A DNA stretch of 25,088 nt. It comes from CAYSCW01 sp964449165 (GTDB lineage: Bacteria > Acidobacteriota > Aminicenantia > Aminicenantales > Aminicenantaceae). The DNA is taken from contig CAYVAT010000041.1 of the NCBI GenBank assembly GCA_964449165.1, forward strand, positions 1 through 25,088. Direction: 5' to 3'. This document shows positions 1 to 7,970 of this stretch, piece by piece; positions within the stretch are counted from its first letter, which is position 1; every line of letters starts with the position of its first letter. The translations under genes were made by a program, and so were the position numbers. The notes under the pieces are model-generated. The model saw only the letters and a program-made list of their open reading frames with translations, made no database searches and was not told the origin of the DNA.

Positions 1-1
1 A

Positions 2-892
2 TCCCTGCCTTTCATCATATCATGCTTGTCGCTCTTGGTTCTTTTAATAGGCAGCAGCACTTCGCTTTTCTCCAAAGTTTTCGCTTTGGTCGAAGGCAAA
101 GTACAATCTGTAGATGGAAAGCCAATCGCAGGGGCCAGGGTGATCATAATTTTCAATGAAGATGGATCAAAGATTGAGCTCTTCACAGATAAAAAGGGAA
201 TGTGGAGAAAGGCCAATCTCCGTCCTGGAGCTTACACCATAGGCTTCATCGCCGATGGGTATGAACCGGAAAACTTCGATGTCAACCTCTCAGCGATAAA
301 AAAGAATCCATCAATAGACGTAAAACTTTCCCCTATTCCCGAATCCCCGTTGGCAAAAGGAGACGCGCTTTATGAACAAGAAAAGTATGAAGAGGCCTTG
401 GAGGAGTACCAAAAAGTTATCAAAGAAAATCCTGACCTCTACCTGACCTTCGATAAAATCGGAATCTGCTACCTCAGGCTGGATAACCAGGAAAAAGCCA
501 TCGAATATTTTAAAAAAATGCTGGAACATGATCCCCAATCCCTTGGTACCTTGATCAACCTCAGCGCCATTTATTTCGAACAGGGAAACCTGGAGGAAGG
601 GATGAAATACTTCAAACAGCTCGACGAATCAACCCTGACCGACAAAGGAACTTTCTACAACATCGGTGTCCTTCTTTTCAAAAACAATCAGATAGATATG
701 GCTATAGAATACCTTGGAAAATGTGTGGCTATGGATCCAGATTTTGTAGATGGGCACTATCAACTCGGCCTGGCCAATCTCAATAAAGGAGATATGGAAG
801 AGGCCAAGAAGAATTTTAAAAAAGTCATCGAATTGGCTCCTGAATCCGAGAAGGCAGCAACGGCGAAATCCATTCTGGAAAATATTAAGTGA
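2..892 (+). CDS. Exported TPR protein with carboxypeptidase-regulatory-like domain (5' end outside window)
   Basis: The reading frame is open from base 2 with no stop. The first usable start inside the window (TTG at 26) falls within a hydrophobic stretch that reads like the middle of a signal peptide (LLVLLIGSSTSLFSKVFA), so the true start probably lies upstream and the gene is partial. After the signal, about 75 residues (VEGKVQSVDGKPIAGARV onward) match the Ig-like carboxypeptidase-regulatory fold, with a turn containing DGSKIELFTDKKGMW. The rest, from about residue 105 of the TTG-numbered protein to the end, is at least four tetratricopeptide repeats with the usual A-x-E-x-Y/F-x-K pattern. 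Such proteins act as periplasmic or outer-membrane scaffolds; no enzyme motif is visible. It lies upstream of a TonB receptor that also carries a regulatory-like domain, but 550 bp and a separate promoter argue against one operon. Family call is firm, function unknown. Confidence 0.85.
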   Translation, partial: SLPFIISCLSLLVLLIGSSTSLFSKVFALVEGKVQSVDGKPIAGARVIIIFNEDGSKIELFTDKKGMWRKANLRPGAYTIGFIADGYEPENFDVNLSAIKKNPSIDVKLSPIPESPLAKGDALYEQEKYEEALEEYQKVIKENPDLYLTFDKIGICYLRLDNQEKAIEYFKKMLEHDPQSLGTLINLSAIYFEQGNLEEGMKYFKQLDESTLTDKGTFYNIGVLLFKNNQIDMAIEYLGKCVAMDPDFVDGHYQLGLANLNKGDMEEAKKNFKKVIELAPESEKAATAKSILENIK

Positions 893-1045
893 TCCTGGAA
901 GAGAGAAGATAGGCTAATATAAGTCGCAAGACTTCTTACGATCTGAGTCCTCAATTACCTTTAAAGAATCCCCTAAGATCCTTCCTTCCATATCTTCCTA
1001 TAGACTAATTCCTGTAGCCCAAACAAATTTCCCAGACAAACCTCA

Positions 1046-1112
1046 GCCCCTCTTTTTATGTTAAGCACCATTTAAATCAGATGAAGAATGGCTAACGAGA
1101 GGAAAAAGGGGC
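1046..1112. repeat. Long imperfect inverted repeat in the 893-1445 intergenic region
   Basis: GCCCC-TC-TTTTT at 1046-1057 faces AAAAAGGGGC at 1103-1112. Between them TTAAGCACCATT can pair with AATGGCTAA with small bulges, so the whole 67-nt stretch could fold into one bulged stem. It lies about 115-180 bp upstream of the sigma-54 -24 element, a distance at which activator sites occur, but the 3' end has no T-run typical of a terminator. Apart from this, the sigma-54 promoter, a tiny ORF and an RBS hairpin, the 893-1445 gap is AT-rich and otherwise featureless. Confidence 0.4.
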
Positions 1113-1226
1113 AATAATTATCCAATAATCTGGAATAAAATACGAAAATTTGGATTAATAAAAAGATTTACAGTAAGCCTTTTTCATAAGATGCAGATTT
1201 AATTAAAGTTACATGATTTCTTCAAT

Positions 1227-1242
1227 TGGCATAAATTTTGCT
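1227..1242 (+). promoter_or_regulatory. Sigma-54 (RpoN) -24/-12 promoter
   Basis: TGGCATAAATTTTGCT matches the sigma-54 consensus TGGCAYRNNNNTTGCW at every specified base: GG at 1228-1229, GC at 1240-1241, exactly 10 nt between them. Start of transcription would be expected near 1253, giving a leader of about 190 nt before the TonB-dependent receptor. Sigma-54 promoters need an enhancer-binding ATPase; no such gene lies in the window. The match is seen directly, its use is inferred. Confidence 0.7.
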
Positions 1243-1269
1243 GAAAAGATTATGAAACAATTAAACAAA

Positions 1270-1365
1270 ATGTCACTCAACCAAAAAAGAGAGGAGGTGC
1301 AAATAAGGGATACTTTAAATTTAATGGCTAAAGGTATGGAACCAAAACTCAGAAAGGAGTTTTGA
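1270..1365 (+). CDS. Possible leader ORF, 31 aa
   Basis: An ATG at 1270 opens a 31-residue, charged, cysteine-free frame (MSLNQKREEVQIRDTLNLMA...) ending in TGA at 1363-1365. An in-frame ATG at 1252 would extend it to 37 residues, but the predicted sigma-54 start of transcription near 1253 would exclude that codon. There is no clear ribosome binding site upstream; a GGAGGTG string at 1292-1298 lies inside the ORF with no well-placed start after it. It may be a translated leader peptide, or chance. No family recognised. Confidence 0.2.
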   Translation: MSLNQKREEVQIRDTLNLMAKGMEPKLRKEF

Positions 1366-1413
1366 TTCTTGGGTACTGATTACAAAACTTGCTTCAAAAA
1401 GAGGCAATAGAAT

Positions 1414-1437
1414 TTCCCGAAAATTCGGGAAAGGAGG
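1414..1437 (+). promoter_or_regulatory. Perfect 8-bp hairpin abutting the Shine-Dalgarno of the TonB receptor gene
   Basis: TTCCCGAA (1414-1421) and TTCGGGAA (1424-1431) are perfect inverted arms around AA. The final A of the 3' arm is the first base of the ribosome binding site AAGGAGG (1431-1437), which sits 8 nt before the TTG start at 1446. The ribosome binding site decides the start of the receptor gene. The dyad could be an operator or a structure modulating ribosome access; which is not decidable from sequence. Confidence 0.5.
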
Positions 1438-1445
1438 ATTACGAA

Positions 1446-4400
1446 TTGAGTAAGTTTAAAGCCTTAATCACCTTGGCTATATTCTTTATCATCGTCTTTG
1501 CAGCTTACTCCGCTGAAAAAGGGACCCTCCGCGCTGTAGTCGTCGATGATGAGGGCACGCCGCTTCCAGGCGTTTCCTTGATACTCTCCAGCCCGGTCAT
1601 GATGGGGACAAGGACACAGATTTCCGATGAGAATGGCGAAGCTCTGTTCATCAACCTGACTCCAGGCATCTATGAAATCACTTCAAGCCTAGAAGGATTC
1701 CAGGGAAAGACTTCCCAGAATATCCGGATCTACCTAGATAAACAGACGCTTCTGCAGATCGAGCTCCAGCCGGCAACTATTGAGGAGAGTGTGACAGTCA
1801 CCGCGGTCTACCCTGCTGTGGATACCACAAAATCAGTGATTGCCGAGCACATCACCCATGATACAATAGAATCCCTGCCCATCGCCAGAGATTTTGTCGG
1901 CTATCTGCAGCTGGCCGCAGGGGTTAACATCGTCCCCAACTCTCAGGGACGAGACATGCCTCAAGACCCGGCCGGTAAAGGTGGCCTGAACTACCGCGAC
2001 CGCGGCGCCCAGGGACCAGACCCATTATCGAACACTGGAGGAGGCAAGAGAGGGTCACGTGACAACCTCTACTTCCTGGACGGCATGAACATCACAGGAT
2101 TATCCTCGCAGACATCCCTGATGACTTTCAACAACGAAGTCATTCAGGAGCAGGAACTGATGACCTCTGGGGTCCCGGCTGAGTACGGAGGTGGGAAAGG
2201 TGTGGTCGGAAATGTCGTAACCAAATCGGGCGGCAACAAGCTTTCCGGCTCTGTGAACTTCTACTATCAGCCTAAAGGCCTCTTCCTGCCTTTTGGCGGC
2301 GACAGCTACGATGGGGCAGACAAGCCTGATACTACTCTAAATGAGAGCACCTTACTTGACGCTTACAAAGATAACAAGTACGACACAGCCTTCACTCTTG
2401 GCGGACCGGCATTGAAAGACAAGGTCTGGTTCTTTGGCTCCGGCCAATACAGGAGCAATGCCAGTGATCTTCCGCTTTCAGAATCTGCCTCTCCAACACG
2501 GGAAGCAGTGGACTACTCCCAGAAGCGTATCGGCCTTTTCGGAAAGCTCACCTTCAAGCTAAGCGCCAACGACTCCTTCAATTTCATGTATTTCTGGGAT
2601 GATTACGATATCACCGGTGACCGAGACCAGAATCTCCCCAAAAACCGCCAGCAGCTGAACGAGTACGGCATGGGTGCCTACAGCGCTTACTACCAAAGGG
2701 TTTTTGGAACCAACCTGATTGTTGACTTCCGCTACGGCCATTATTGGTGGGGACGGGTCTTCAGCCCCCGCTATAAAGATGCTGGCATTCCAGACACACT
2801 CTATTATGTAGCCGGAACATATCCTGCCCGCTCTGAGTATGTGTTTGGAGGTTATGCATGGAATAGGGACGATGATAACACCAGAGACCAGCTCCAATTC
2901 AATGCTGAATACTATCTGGGAAACATGCGGCTCAAAGCGGGAATTGCCTACTGGAACGAGTACGACAAGGATGACTCTTACTACTACTTTGACAAGCAAA
3001 GCCGAACCTCTCTCGATCCAAACCTCTCCGGCTGGACCTTAGGAGAGCTACTTGATGCGGGCGTCTGGGCTCCCAGTGAATATGAACAGAGACTTCTCCC
3101 CCGCCTGAACAATTACTGGGACGCGACTTCAGACTACTTCGATCTCAATCATGACCATGTGGTTAGCGATGAAGAGCTGAGGCAGGCTACCTTTACCGAC
3201 CTGAACGAGCACGGCCTGAATTTCACCAGAACCCTCCATGTCCAGACAGGAGCCAACAAGGTCAGGGCCATGCGCTACATCGGATATCTGATGGATGACT
3301 GGAAGATCAACCAGTACTTCACCCTCAATGCCGGTGTTCGTATCGAAAGCCACCACTATAGAAACTCTGAAGGCGGCACAATTCTCGACATGCCTCTTGC
3401 CTTCCTGCCCAGAATTGGTCTGGTCTGGAACATCGGCGGCCGAGGAACACACAAGCTGACCGCCTTCTACGGTCACTTCTCCGACCCCATGCCCTTTGGC
3501 ATGATCCACTTCGCTGGAAACATCTCCGGCCGCGTCTCCCATGAACAGATATGGCTGAACGGCGACTGGTATACCTTCCGTATCCGCGGCTCGGCTGAAC
3601 AGAGAGACTGCGTCTGGACACCCAACACCAGGGATAATTATGGCCGTGAGTTCTCATTGACCCACGAGATCGATGTGGGCAACGGCCTTGTCTTTTCCAC
3701 CCAGGGCTACTACCGTGGAGACCGCAATATCATCGAGGACTACGACCTGTACACCTACGTTAATGCCTATGAAGGTGATCCCCTCTGGGGCCATCTCGAC
3801 CTTTCCTATGAAGACTTTGGCTATCCAGCTTCCGGTCCTCCTGAAGGCGTCAACTACTTCCTCTCCAACCTGATCGGTGCCAAGAGAGACATCTGGGGAC
3901 TGGACTTCGAGGTCTCCAAGAGGTTCGAGGGCGGTTCCTTCATCGTTGCTCAGTACTCCTTCAAACACGCCACAGGAAACAGTCAGTCTGACGGAAATGC
4001 CGACCTGCAGGGCGACATGATCGAGATCGACCCGCGGAATCCCTGGATGTTGGGAAACACCCCCGGCAGCATCCCCCATATGATCAAGCTCTTCGGTACC
4101 TACAGGACTCCTTTTGGATTGGATATCGGCGCTCTATTCTACTGGAATTCAGGGATGTACTTCACCGAGTCCTATTCCTTCCTCCCCGGAGCTTACGACA
4201 TTTACATCAATTGGCCTCTGAATGACGCCTGGACAGATTTCGCCAAGACAGGAGGTGAAAAAACCCCGGCTTACTACCAGATCGACCTCAAGCTCAACTA
4301 CGGACTGAGACTCTATGGATCTGCTGTCCTTGATTTCTTCCTGGATGTGTACAATCTGACCAATAACCAGTCCGGCATCGAAATTGCCTATGCCCAGAAC

Positions 4401-4481
4401 GACCAAACCTGGCTCTACAAGGATATCACTGAGATCCTGATGCCCATGAGGTTCTACGTCGGAGCTAGAATCAGATTCTAA
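1446..4481 (+). CDS. TonB-dependent outer-membrane receptor, Oar-like, with carboxypeptidase-regulatory-like N-domain
   Basis: The TTG start at 1446 is chosen because AAGGAGG lies 8 nt upstream and it gives a textbook signal peptide (MSKFKALITLAIFFIIVFAA); the frame extends upstream to 1389 but without a ribosome binding site. The mature 1,011-residue precursor has a regulatory-like Ig domain (about residues 25-105), a plug domain (about 125-260, with YFLDGMNITG and a GGGKGVVGN stretch) and a long beta-barrel rich in aromatic/Asp strands, ending in ARIRF, a terminal Phe as expected for BAM-dependent insertion. Role: energised uptake of a bulky ligand such as peptide or glycan across the outer membrane; the ligand cannot be told. 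A canonical EF-hand-type loop (D-L-N-H-D-H-V-V-S-D-E-E, residues 566-577) is embedded in the barrel. It is monocistronic, with a sigma-54 promoter ahead and a strong terminator after. Confidence 0.93.
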   Translation: MSKFKALITLAIFFIIVFAAYSAEKGTLRAVVVDDEGTPLPGVSLILSSPVMMGTRTQISDENGEALFINLTPGIYEITSSLEGFQGKTSQNIRIYLDKQTLLQIELQPATIEESVTVTAVYPAVDTTKSVIAEHITHDTIESLPIARDFVGYLQLAAGVNIVPNSQGRDMPQDPAGKGGLNYRDRGAQGPDPLSNTGGGKRGSRDNLYFLDGMNITGLSSQTSLMTFNNEVIQEQELMTSGVPAEYGGGKGVVGNVVTKSGGNKLSGSVNFYYQPKGLFLPFGGDSYDGADKPDTTLNESTLLDAYKDNKYDTAFTLGGPALKDKVWFFGSGQYRSNASDLPLSESASPTREAVDYSQKRIGLFGKLTFKLSANDSFNFMYFWDDYDITGDRDQNLPKNRQQLNEYGMGAYSAYYQRVFGTNLIVDFRYGHYWWGRVFSPRYKDAGIPDTLYYVAGTYPARSEYVFGGYAWNRDDDNTRDQLQFNAEYYLGNMRLKAGIAYWNEYDKDDSYYYFDKQSRTSLDPNLSGWTLGELLDAGVWAPSEYEQRLLPRLNNYWDATSDYFDLNHDHVVSDEELRQATFTDLNEHGLNFTRTLHVQTGANKVRAMRYIGYLMDDWKINQYFTLNAGVRIESHHYRNSEGGTILDMPLAFLPRIGLVWNIGGRGTHKLTAFYGHFSDPMPFGMIHFAGNISGRVSHEQIWLNGDWYTFRIRGSAEQRDCVWTPNTRDNYGREFSLTHEIDVGNGLVFSTQGYYRGDRNIIEDYDLYTYVNAYEGDPLWGHLDLSYEDFGYPASGPPEGVNYFLSNLIGAKRDIWGLDFEVSKRFEGGSFIVAQYSFKHATGNSQSDGNADLQGDMIEIDPRNPWMLGNTPGSIPHMIKLFGTYRTPFGLDIGALFYWNSGMYFTESYSFLPGAYDIYINWPLNDAWTDFAKTGGEKTPAYYQIDLKLNYGLRLYGSAVLDFFLDVYNLTNNQSGIEIAYAQNDQTWLYKDITEILMPMRFYVGARIRF

Positions 4482-4495
4482 GCTGAAACAGAAGC

Positions 4496-4540
4496 AAGAA
4501 GAGGCTGGCACCGCCTTTAGGGAGCCAGCCTCTTCTTTTA
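4496..4540 (+). terminator. Rho-independent terminator of the TonB receptor gene
   Basis: AAGAAGAGGCTGGC (4496-4509) and GCCAGCCTCTTCTT (4524-4537) form a perfect 14-bp stem with a 14-nt loop, starting 14 nt after the stop codon and followed by a short T-rich tail (the arm's own TCTTCTTTTA). Strong stem; the A-rich 5' arm means it could also work on the other strand. Confidence 0.85.
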
Positions 4541-4580
4541 TCATCCTCTTTGCCTTTTATAGTCATCTATTATGAGCTGG

Positions 4581-4596
4581 ATTTGATTAATCAAAT
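4581..4596. promoter_or_regulatory. Perfect 16-bp palindrome, candidate operator
   Basis: ATTTGATTAATCAAAT is its own reverse complement over all 16 bases, the form expected of a binding site for a dimeric helix-turn-helix regulator. It lies about 260 bp before the VWA-type gene. No regulator gene is nearby, so the assignment is inference from symmetry only. Confidence 0.4.
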
Positions 4597-4844
4597 ACCT
4601 ATATTACTTCTGTAGTGAGTTTGATGAATAAAACCTACAAATTAAAAATGATGTGGGTTTGACGAGTCCAACCCCTAGAGACCGTTTCATGCTATAATGA
4701 AATCGTAAATAAAGCAGGCTCAGAAATATATAAAAAGCATTCCTATAATGTCATAAAAAATGATTTCCATGAAAATAGCAATGATTTGGTTCATGCAACC
4801 AATTGTTTAATCTCAGCGTACTTAAATACAGGGAGGATAAGAGA
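4597..4844 (+). other. AT-rich upstream region of the VWA gene with two TATAAT boxes and two short dyads
   Basis: TATAAT occurs at 4693-4698 and 4744-4749, but neither has a good -35 hexamer at 16-18 nt, so no promoter is called firmly. GGGTTTGAC/GTCCAACCC (4655-4674, one mismatch) and TTGGTT/AACCAA (4786-4802) are short inverted repeats. The ribosome binding site of the next gene, GGAGG at 4832-4836, ends the region. Confidence 0.3.
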
Positions 4845-6590
4845 ATGAAAGTAAAAAGACTGATTTTTCTTATGCCTCTTATTGCTCTTCTGGCAGGACA
4901 CCTTGCCTTAACCCAGGAGTCGAAGAGAAAAACTTCCCAACAAGAACAGGAAATCCCCCGAACCGCCTATGAGATCGAGGTCATCGTGACCAACGTCGAT
5001 GTGGTGGTTACAGACAAGAAAGGAAATCGAGTCTTTGGTCTCAAGCCAGAAAATTTTGAACTCTACGAAGATGGCCTCCTCCAGAAGCTGACCAATTTCT
5101 ATGAGGTCAAAGGGATGGACGTCTACACATCCTCTCCAGATAAAGAAAGGGAAAAACTGGTGGCTTCTCCCCAACCTCTGCCTAAAAGCTCTCCCCGATT
5201 CCGCAACAAGATCATTTTCTATTTCGACAACTGGCATCTCCATCCTCTAAACAGAAACTGGAGCATAAAAAGACTGGAATCTTTCATCAACAACAACTTT
5301 TCAATTGAAGATGACTCTACCCAGGGTATGGTCGTTTGTCTCGACCAGAAACTCGATTTAGTCCAGGACTTTACCTCAAGCCCTTACACCTTGCTCCAAG
5401 CTATTGGGGAAGTCAAGGAGCGTTCCGGCCAGGCCCTGCTGCAGCAAAGGACGAGAGAAGACCTGAAAAAAGAGCTCAACGATATAGTTACCAACACGGG
5501 AAGTGGAGAGAGATTAGATAGCTATGAGCGAGCAATGAGCATAGCCCGTAACTTCGTGGAAGCTGCCCAGGGTGATCTCATGTTTTCCCTCAAAGCTATG
5601 AATGCTTTCCTTGATTATTTGATTGGTATCGAGGGAAAGAAAATATTGATATATGTTAGTGATGGTCTACCTTTGAATCCCAGCGAGGAGGTATTTGCCT
5701 TTATTGATCAAGCTTTTCCCTTCGGAAATGCACGCAACGAAGCCCTGAACTACGATGAAACACGCCTTTTCAAGGAGCTGACAGCCAAGTGCAACGCCAA
5801 CGAAATCTCCATCTATCCTATCAATGCCCAGGGGTTGGAGAGCATGATTCTTTCCGCGGATAAGGCCGGAGGTTGGAACACCTACTCCCGCGGCTCAGGA
5901 ATGTCGAGGATTGGAGCCCGCTTCAAAAACGAAGCTCTCAAGCTCATGGCCAACGATACAGGAGGCATTGCTGTCCTGGAAACCAACGATATCGAATCTG
6001 GCCTGCAGAGAATAGAGAACGACCTTCAATTCTACTACTCCTTAGGTTATGTCTCCCCTCATAGAGAGGATAACCGCTACCATTCCATCGAGGTCAAGCT
6101 GGTGGGCGTTTCGGAAAAATATGATATCCGCCTCAGGCAAGGGTACACTCGTGTTTCTCAGGAGGAAAAGATAAAAGAGAGCGTTTTCTCGCGGCTCTAC
6201 CTCCATCGCCTTTACAACCCTACAGGTATCATGATACAGATCATGCCAGTGGAATTGATAGCAGCCACGGAGAAACTCCGTCTCACCCTTAAACTATTAC
6301 TCCCTATCAGGAATCTTACCCTGCTTCCTCAAGAGAATGATTATCGAGGTCAGATTAAGGTCTACATCGCTCTTATGGATTCCGAGGGAAAGCTATCTGG
6401 CTGCCACGAATTGAGTGAGCTCATAAAAATACCTGCTAAAGACTACGAGGTGGCTCTCAAGAGTAACTATCCTTACCTCGCAGAGATGTATGTCGACCCC
6501 GGCCATTATACCATTTCCCTGGCTGTGAAGGATGTCCCTGGAGGCGTTGTCAACTACCTTCAGTTTGAAAGAACTATAAAAAAACAATAA
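4845..6590 (+). CDS. Secreted VWA-type protein (VWFA-related Acidobacterial domain, TIGR03436-like)
   Basis: The ATG at 4845 has GGAGG 8 nt upstream and gives a signal peptide (MKVKRLIFLMPLIALLAG), so it is preferred over the in-frame TTG at 4803. The product is 581 residues. After the signal comes the motif typical of this family (VDVVVTDKKGNRVFGLKPEN then FELYEDGLLQKLTNF), a von Willebrand A-like core with a first strand FYFDNWHL and a later ILIYVSDGLPL strand, and a C-terminal region including FYYSLGYVSP, which recurs in the family. The usual D-x-S-x-S metal site is not present at strand one: D128 is followed by N-W-H-L. Such proteins are thought to be envelope-associated; no activity is established. 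It is convergent with the TldE gene. Confidence 0.85.
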   Translation: MKVKRLIFLMPLIALLAGHLALTQESKRKTSQQEQEIPRTAYEIEVIVTNVDVVVTDKKGNRVFGLKPENFELYEDGLLQKLTNFYEVKGMDVYTSSPDKEREKLVASPQPLPKSSPRFRNKIIFYFDNWHLHPLNRNWSIKRLESFINNNFSIEDDSTQGMVVCLDQKLDLVQDFTSSPYTLLQAIGEVKERSGQALLQQRTREDLKKELNDIVTNTGSGERLDSYERAMSIARNFVEAAQGDLMFSLKAMNAFLDYLIGIEGKKILIYVSDGLPLNPSEEVFAFIDQAFPFGNARNEALNYDETRLFKELTAKCNANEISIYPINAQGLESMILSADKAGGWNTYSRGSGMSRIGARFKNEALKLMANDTGGIAVLETNDIESGLQRIENDLQFYYSLGYVSPHREDNRYHSIEVKLVGVSEKYDIRLRQGYTRVSQEEKIKESVFSRLYLHRLYNPTGIMIQIMPVELIAATEKLRLTLKLLLPIRNLTLLPQENDYRGQIKVYIALMDSEGKLSGCHELSELIKIPAKDYEVALKSNYPYLAEMYVDPGHYTISLAVKDVPGGVVNYLQFERTIKKQ

Positions 6591-6634
6591 CCACTTCTTC
6601 TCTTTCGGTTTCAGAGCTTACTATATAAGAATTT

Positions 6635-7957
6635 CTAAATGCCTGCGACAACTACATCTGTAAAAACCAGGCTCGGTGTCCGGAAAGAAGAATAAACCCA
6701 GGGATCGTTGGCAACTTCGACAAGCCTGTTCCAAAACTTAAGGTGATTGTCAGCAATGTTCATTTCAGAAACAGCGTGGACCAGCTCGCCTCCATCAAAA
6801 AGCTGGCCAACGATACCGATCGAGGCATCGCCAGTGGTCGAGTTAGAATTACCGCCGATGAATCCAGTGATGTAGATACCTCTCCCCAGATCCTTCATGA
6901 TTTCCTTGACTGAGCGCTTTCCTGGAGGGATTACCAGGTTTGATGGTCCTCCCGTTGTCGGCTCCCAGCCGAGCTTCCTGCTGTAGTACCAATCGATATA
7001 GAACTCTTTCAACACACCTTTGTCGATCATGGTTCTCTTCTTCGTTGCAAACCCATCGCTGTCATACAACTGACTTCCCAGGCCATTCACAACAAAAGGA
7101 TCATCGATGACTGTGAAATGATCGCCAGCAATTTTTTTACCTTTCATTTCCGCAAGGAAGGACTGTTTTTGCTGTATATTCCTTCCATACATAGCTGAAA
7201 GAAAACCCCCGAAAAGCCTTGGGACATTCCTGTTCTCTACGATAATGGGCAAGGTCTCTGTTTTAATTTTTTTTGCACCGAGTAAAGAGAGTGTACGTTC
7301 CGCACAGACAGAGCCGATTTCTTCAGGCTTGGGCATGACTTTTCCTTTAACAGCCGCAGCAGAGTGATATCCCATGGGTCTCCTGTCGCCTTCATCCAAA
7401 ACAGTCATCTGCGCTCCAGCCCAGTAGATTGTGGTTTCCGTATATCCATCAAAGCCATTGCTACTCATCAGGGCCGACTCAACACGACTGTCATATTCTC
7501 CTGCTGTAACCGTTACAACCTTATCCCCACCTTTTGCAAGACAGGCTTCCTCGATTGTCTTCACCATTTTGTGCCTGCCCTCAGGCGTAAGCTTTTTATA
7601 GTCAGGATCGACAAGTCCTAAATCCACTTCTGCTCTACCCTTATAATATTTCGGGTCTGGTAAAACACGATAAGGATCCTCTGCTAGAAGCTTTGTCATG
7701 GCCACAGCATTTGAGAAGAAATCTTTCAAAGCAGCCTTTCTCAAATCCGAAGTGCTCTGGATTGAAAATCGGCCATCAGCGTAGACTTCGATGAAAAGCC
7801 CTTTTGTGGAAGCCTCTTTGATATTCTCGGGCTTGCGCTCCCGGTAGCTTATCTCAACAAAACGCTCGCTGTTAATACCAACCCGACATTCGTCAGCGCC
7901 TGCCGATTTTGCAGTCTTGATCGACCAATCAGCCAAATCATACATTTCTTTCTTCAT
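6635..7957 (-). CDS. tldE: TldE/PmbA-like subunit of the TldD/TldE metalloprotease
   Basis: 440 residues, matching the PmbA/TldE family throughout: N-terminal substrate-binding half (AGADECRVG, ERFVEISYRERK), then the conserved LFGGFLSAMYGRN...SFLAEMKGKKI segment, and the C-terminal GGPSNLVIPPG and TTGDASIGIVG regions. It lacks the HExxxH metal site, as expected for the non-metal subunit. Start ATG with AAAGGAGA just upstream; only 13 nt separate it from the preceding tldD, so the two are one operon. Known TldD/TldE form a heterodimer that degrades unfolded peptides and trims modified peptides. No signal peptide is visible here although the partner has a Tat signal, which is unusual for a complex that must assemble. 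Confidence 0.9.
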   Translation of the reverse strand: MKKEMYDLADWSIKTAKSAGADECRVGINSERFVEISYRERKPENIKEASTKGLFIEVYADGRFSIQSTSDLRKAALKDFFSNAVAMTKLLAEDPYRVLPDPKYYKGRAEVDLGLVDPDYKKLTPEGRHKMVKTIEEACLAKGGDKVVTVTAGEYDSRVESALMSSNGFDGYTETTIYWAGAQMTVLDEGDRRPMGYHSAAAVKGKVMPKPEEIGSVCAERTLSLLGAKKIKTETLPIIVENRNVPRLFGGFLSAMYGRNIQQKQSFLAEMKGKKIAGDHFTVIDDPFVVNGLGSQLYDSDGFATKKRTMIDKGVLKEFYIDWYYSRKLGWEPTTGGPSNLVIPPGKRSVKEIMKDLGRGIYITGFIGGNSNSTTGDASIGIVGQLFDGGELVHAVSEMNIADNHLKFWNRLVEVANDPWVYSSFRTPSLVFTDVVVAGI

Positions 7958-7970
7958 CGTTACTCTCCTT

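Noticed and set aside
1389..1445. Upstream TTG start for the TonB receptor
   Set aside because: It lacks a ribosome binding site and would put 19 polar residues before the signal peptide; TTG 1446 has AAGGAGG at 8 nt.
2559..4079. Several 110-146 codon minus-strand frames opposite the TonB receptor
   Set aside because: They are antisense shadows of a well-supported gene, with no ribosome binding sites or domain features.
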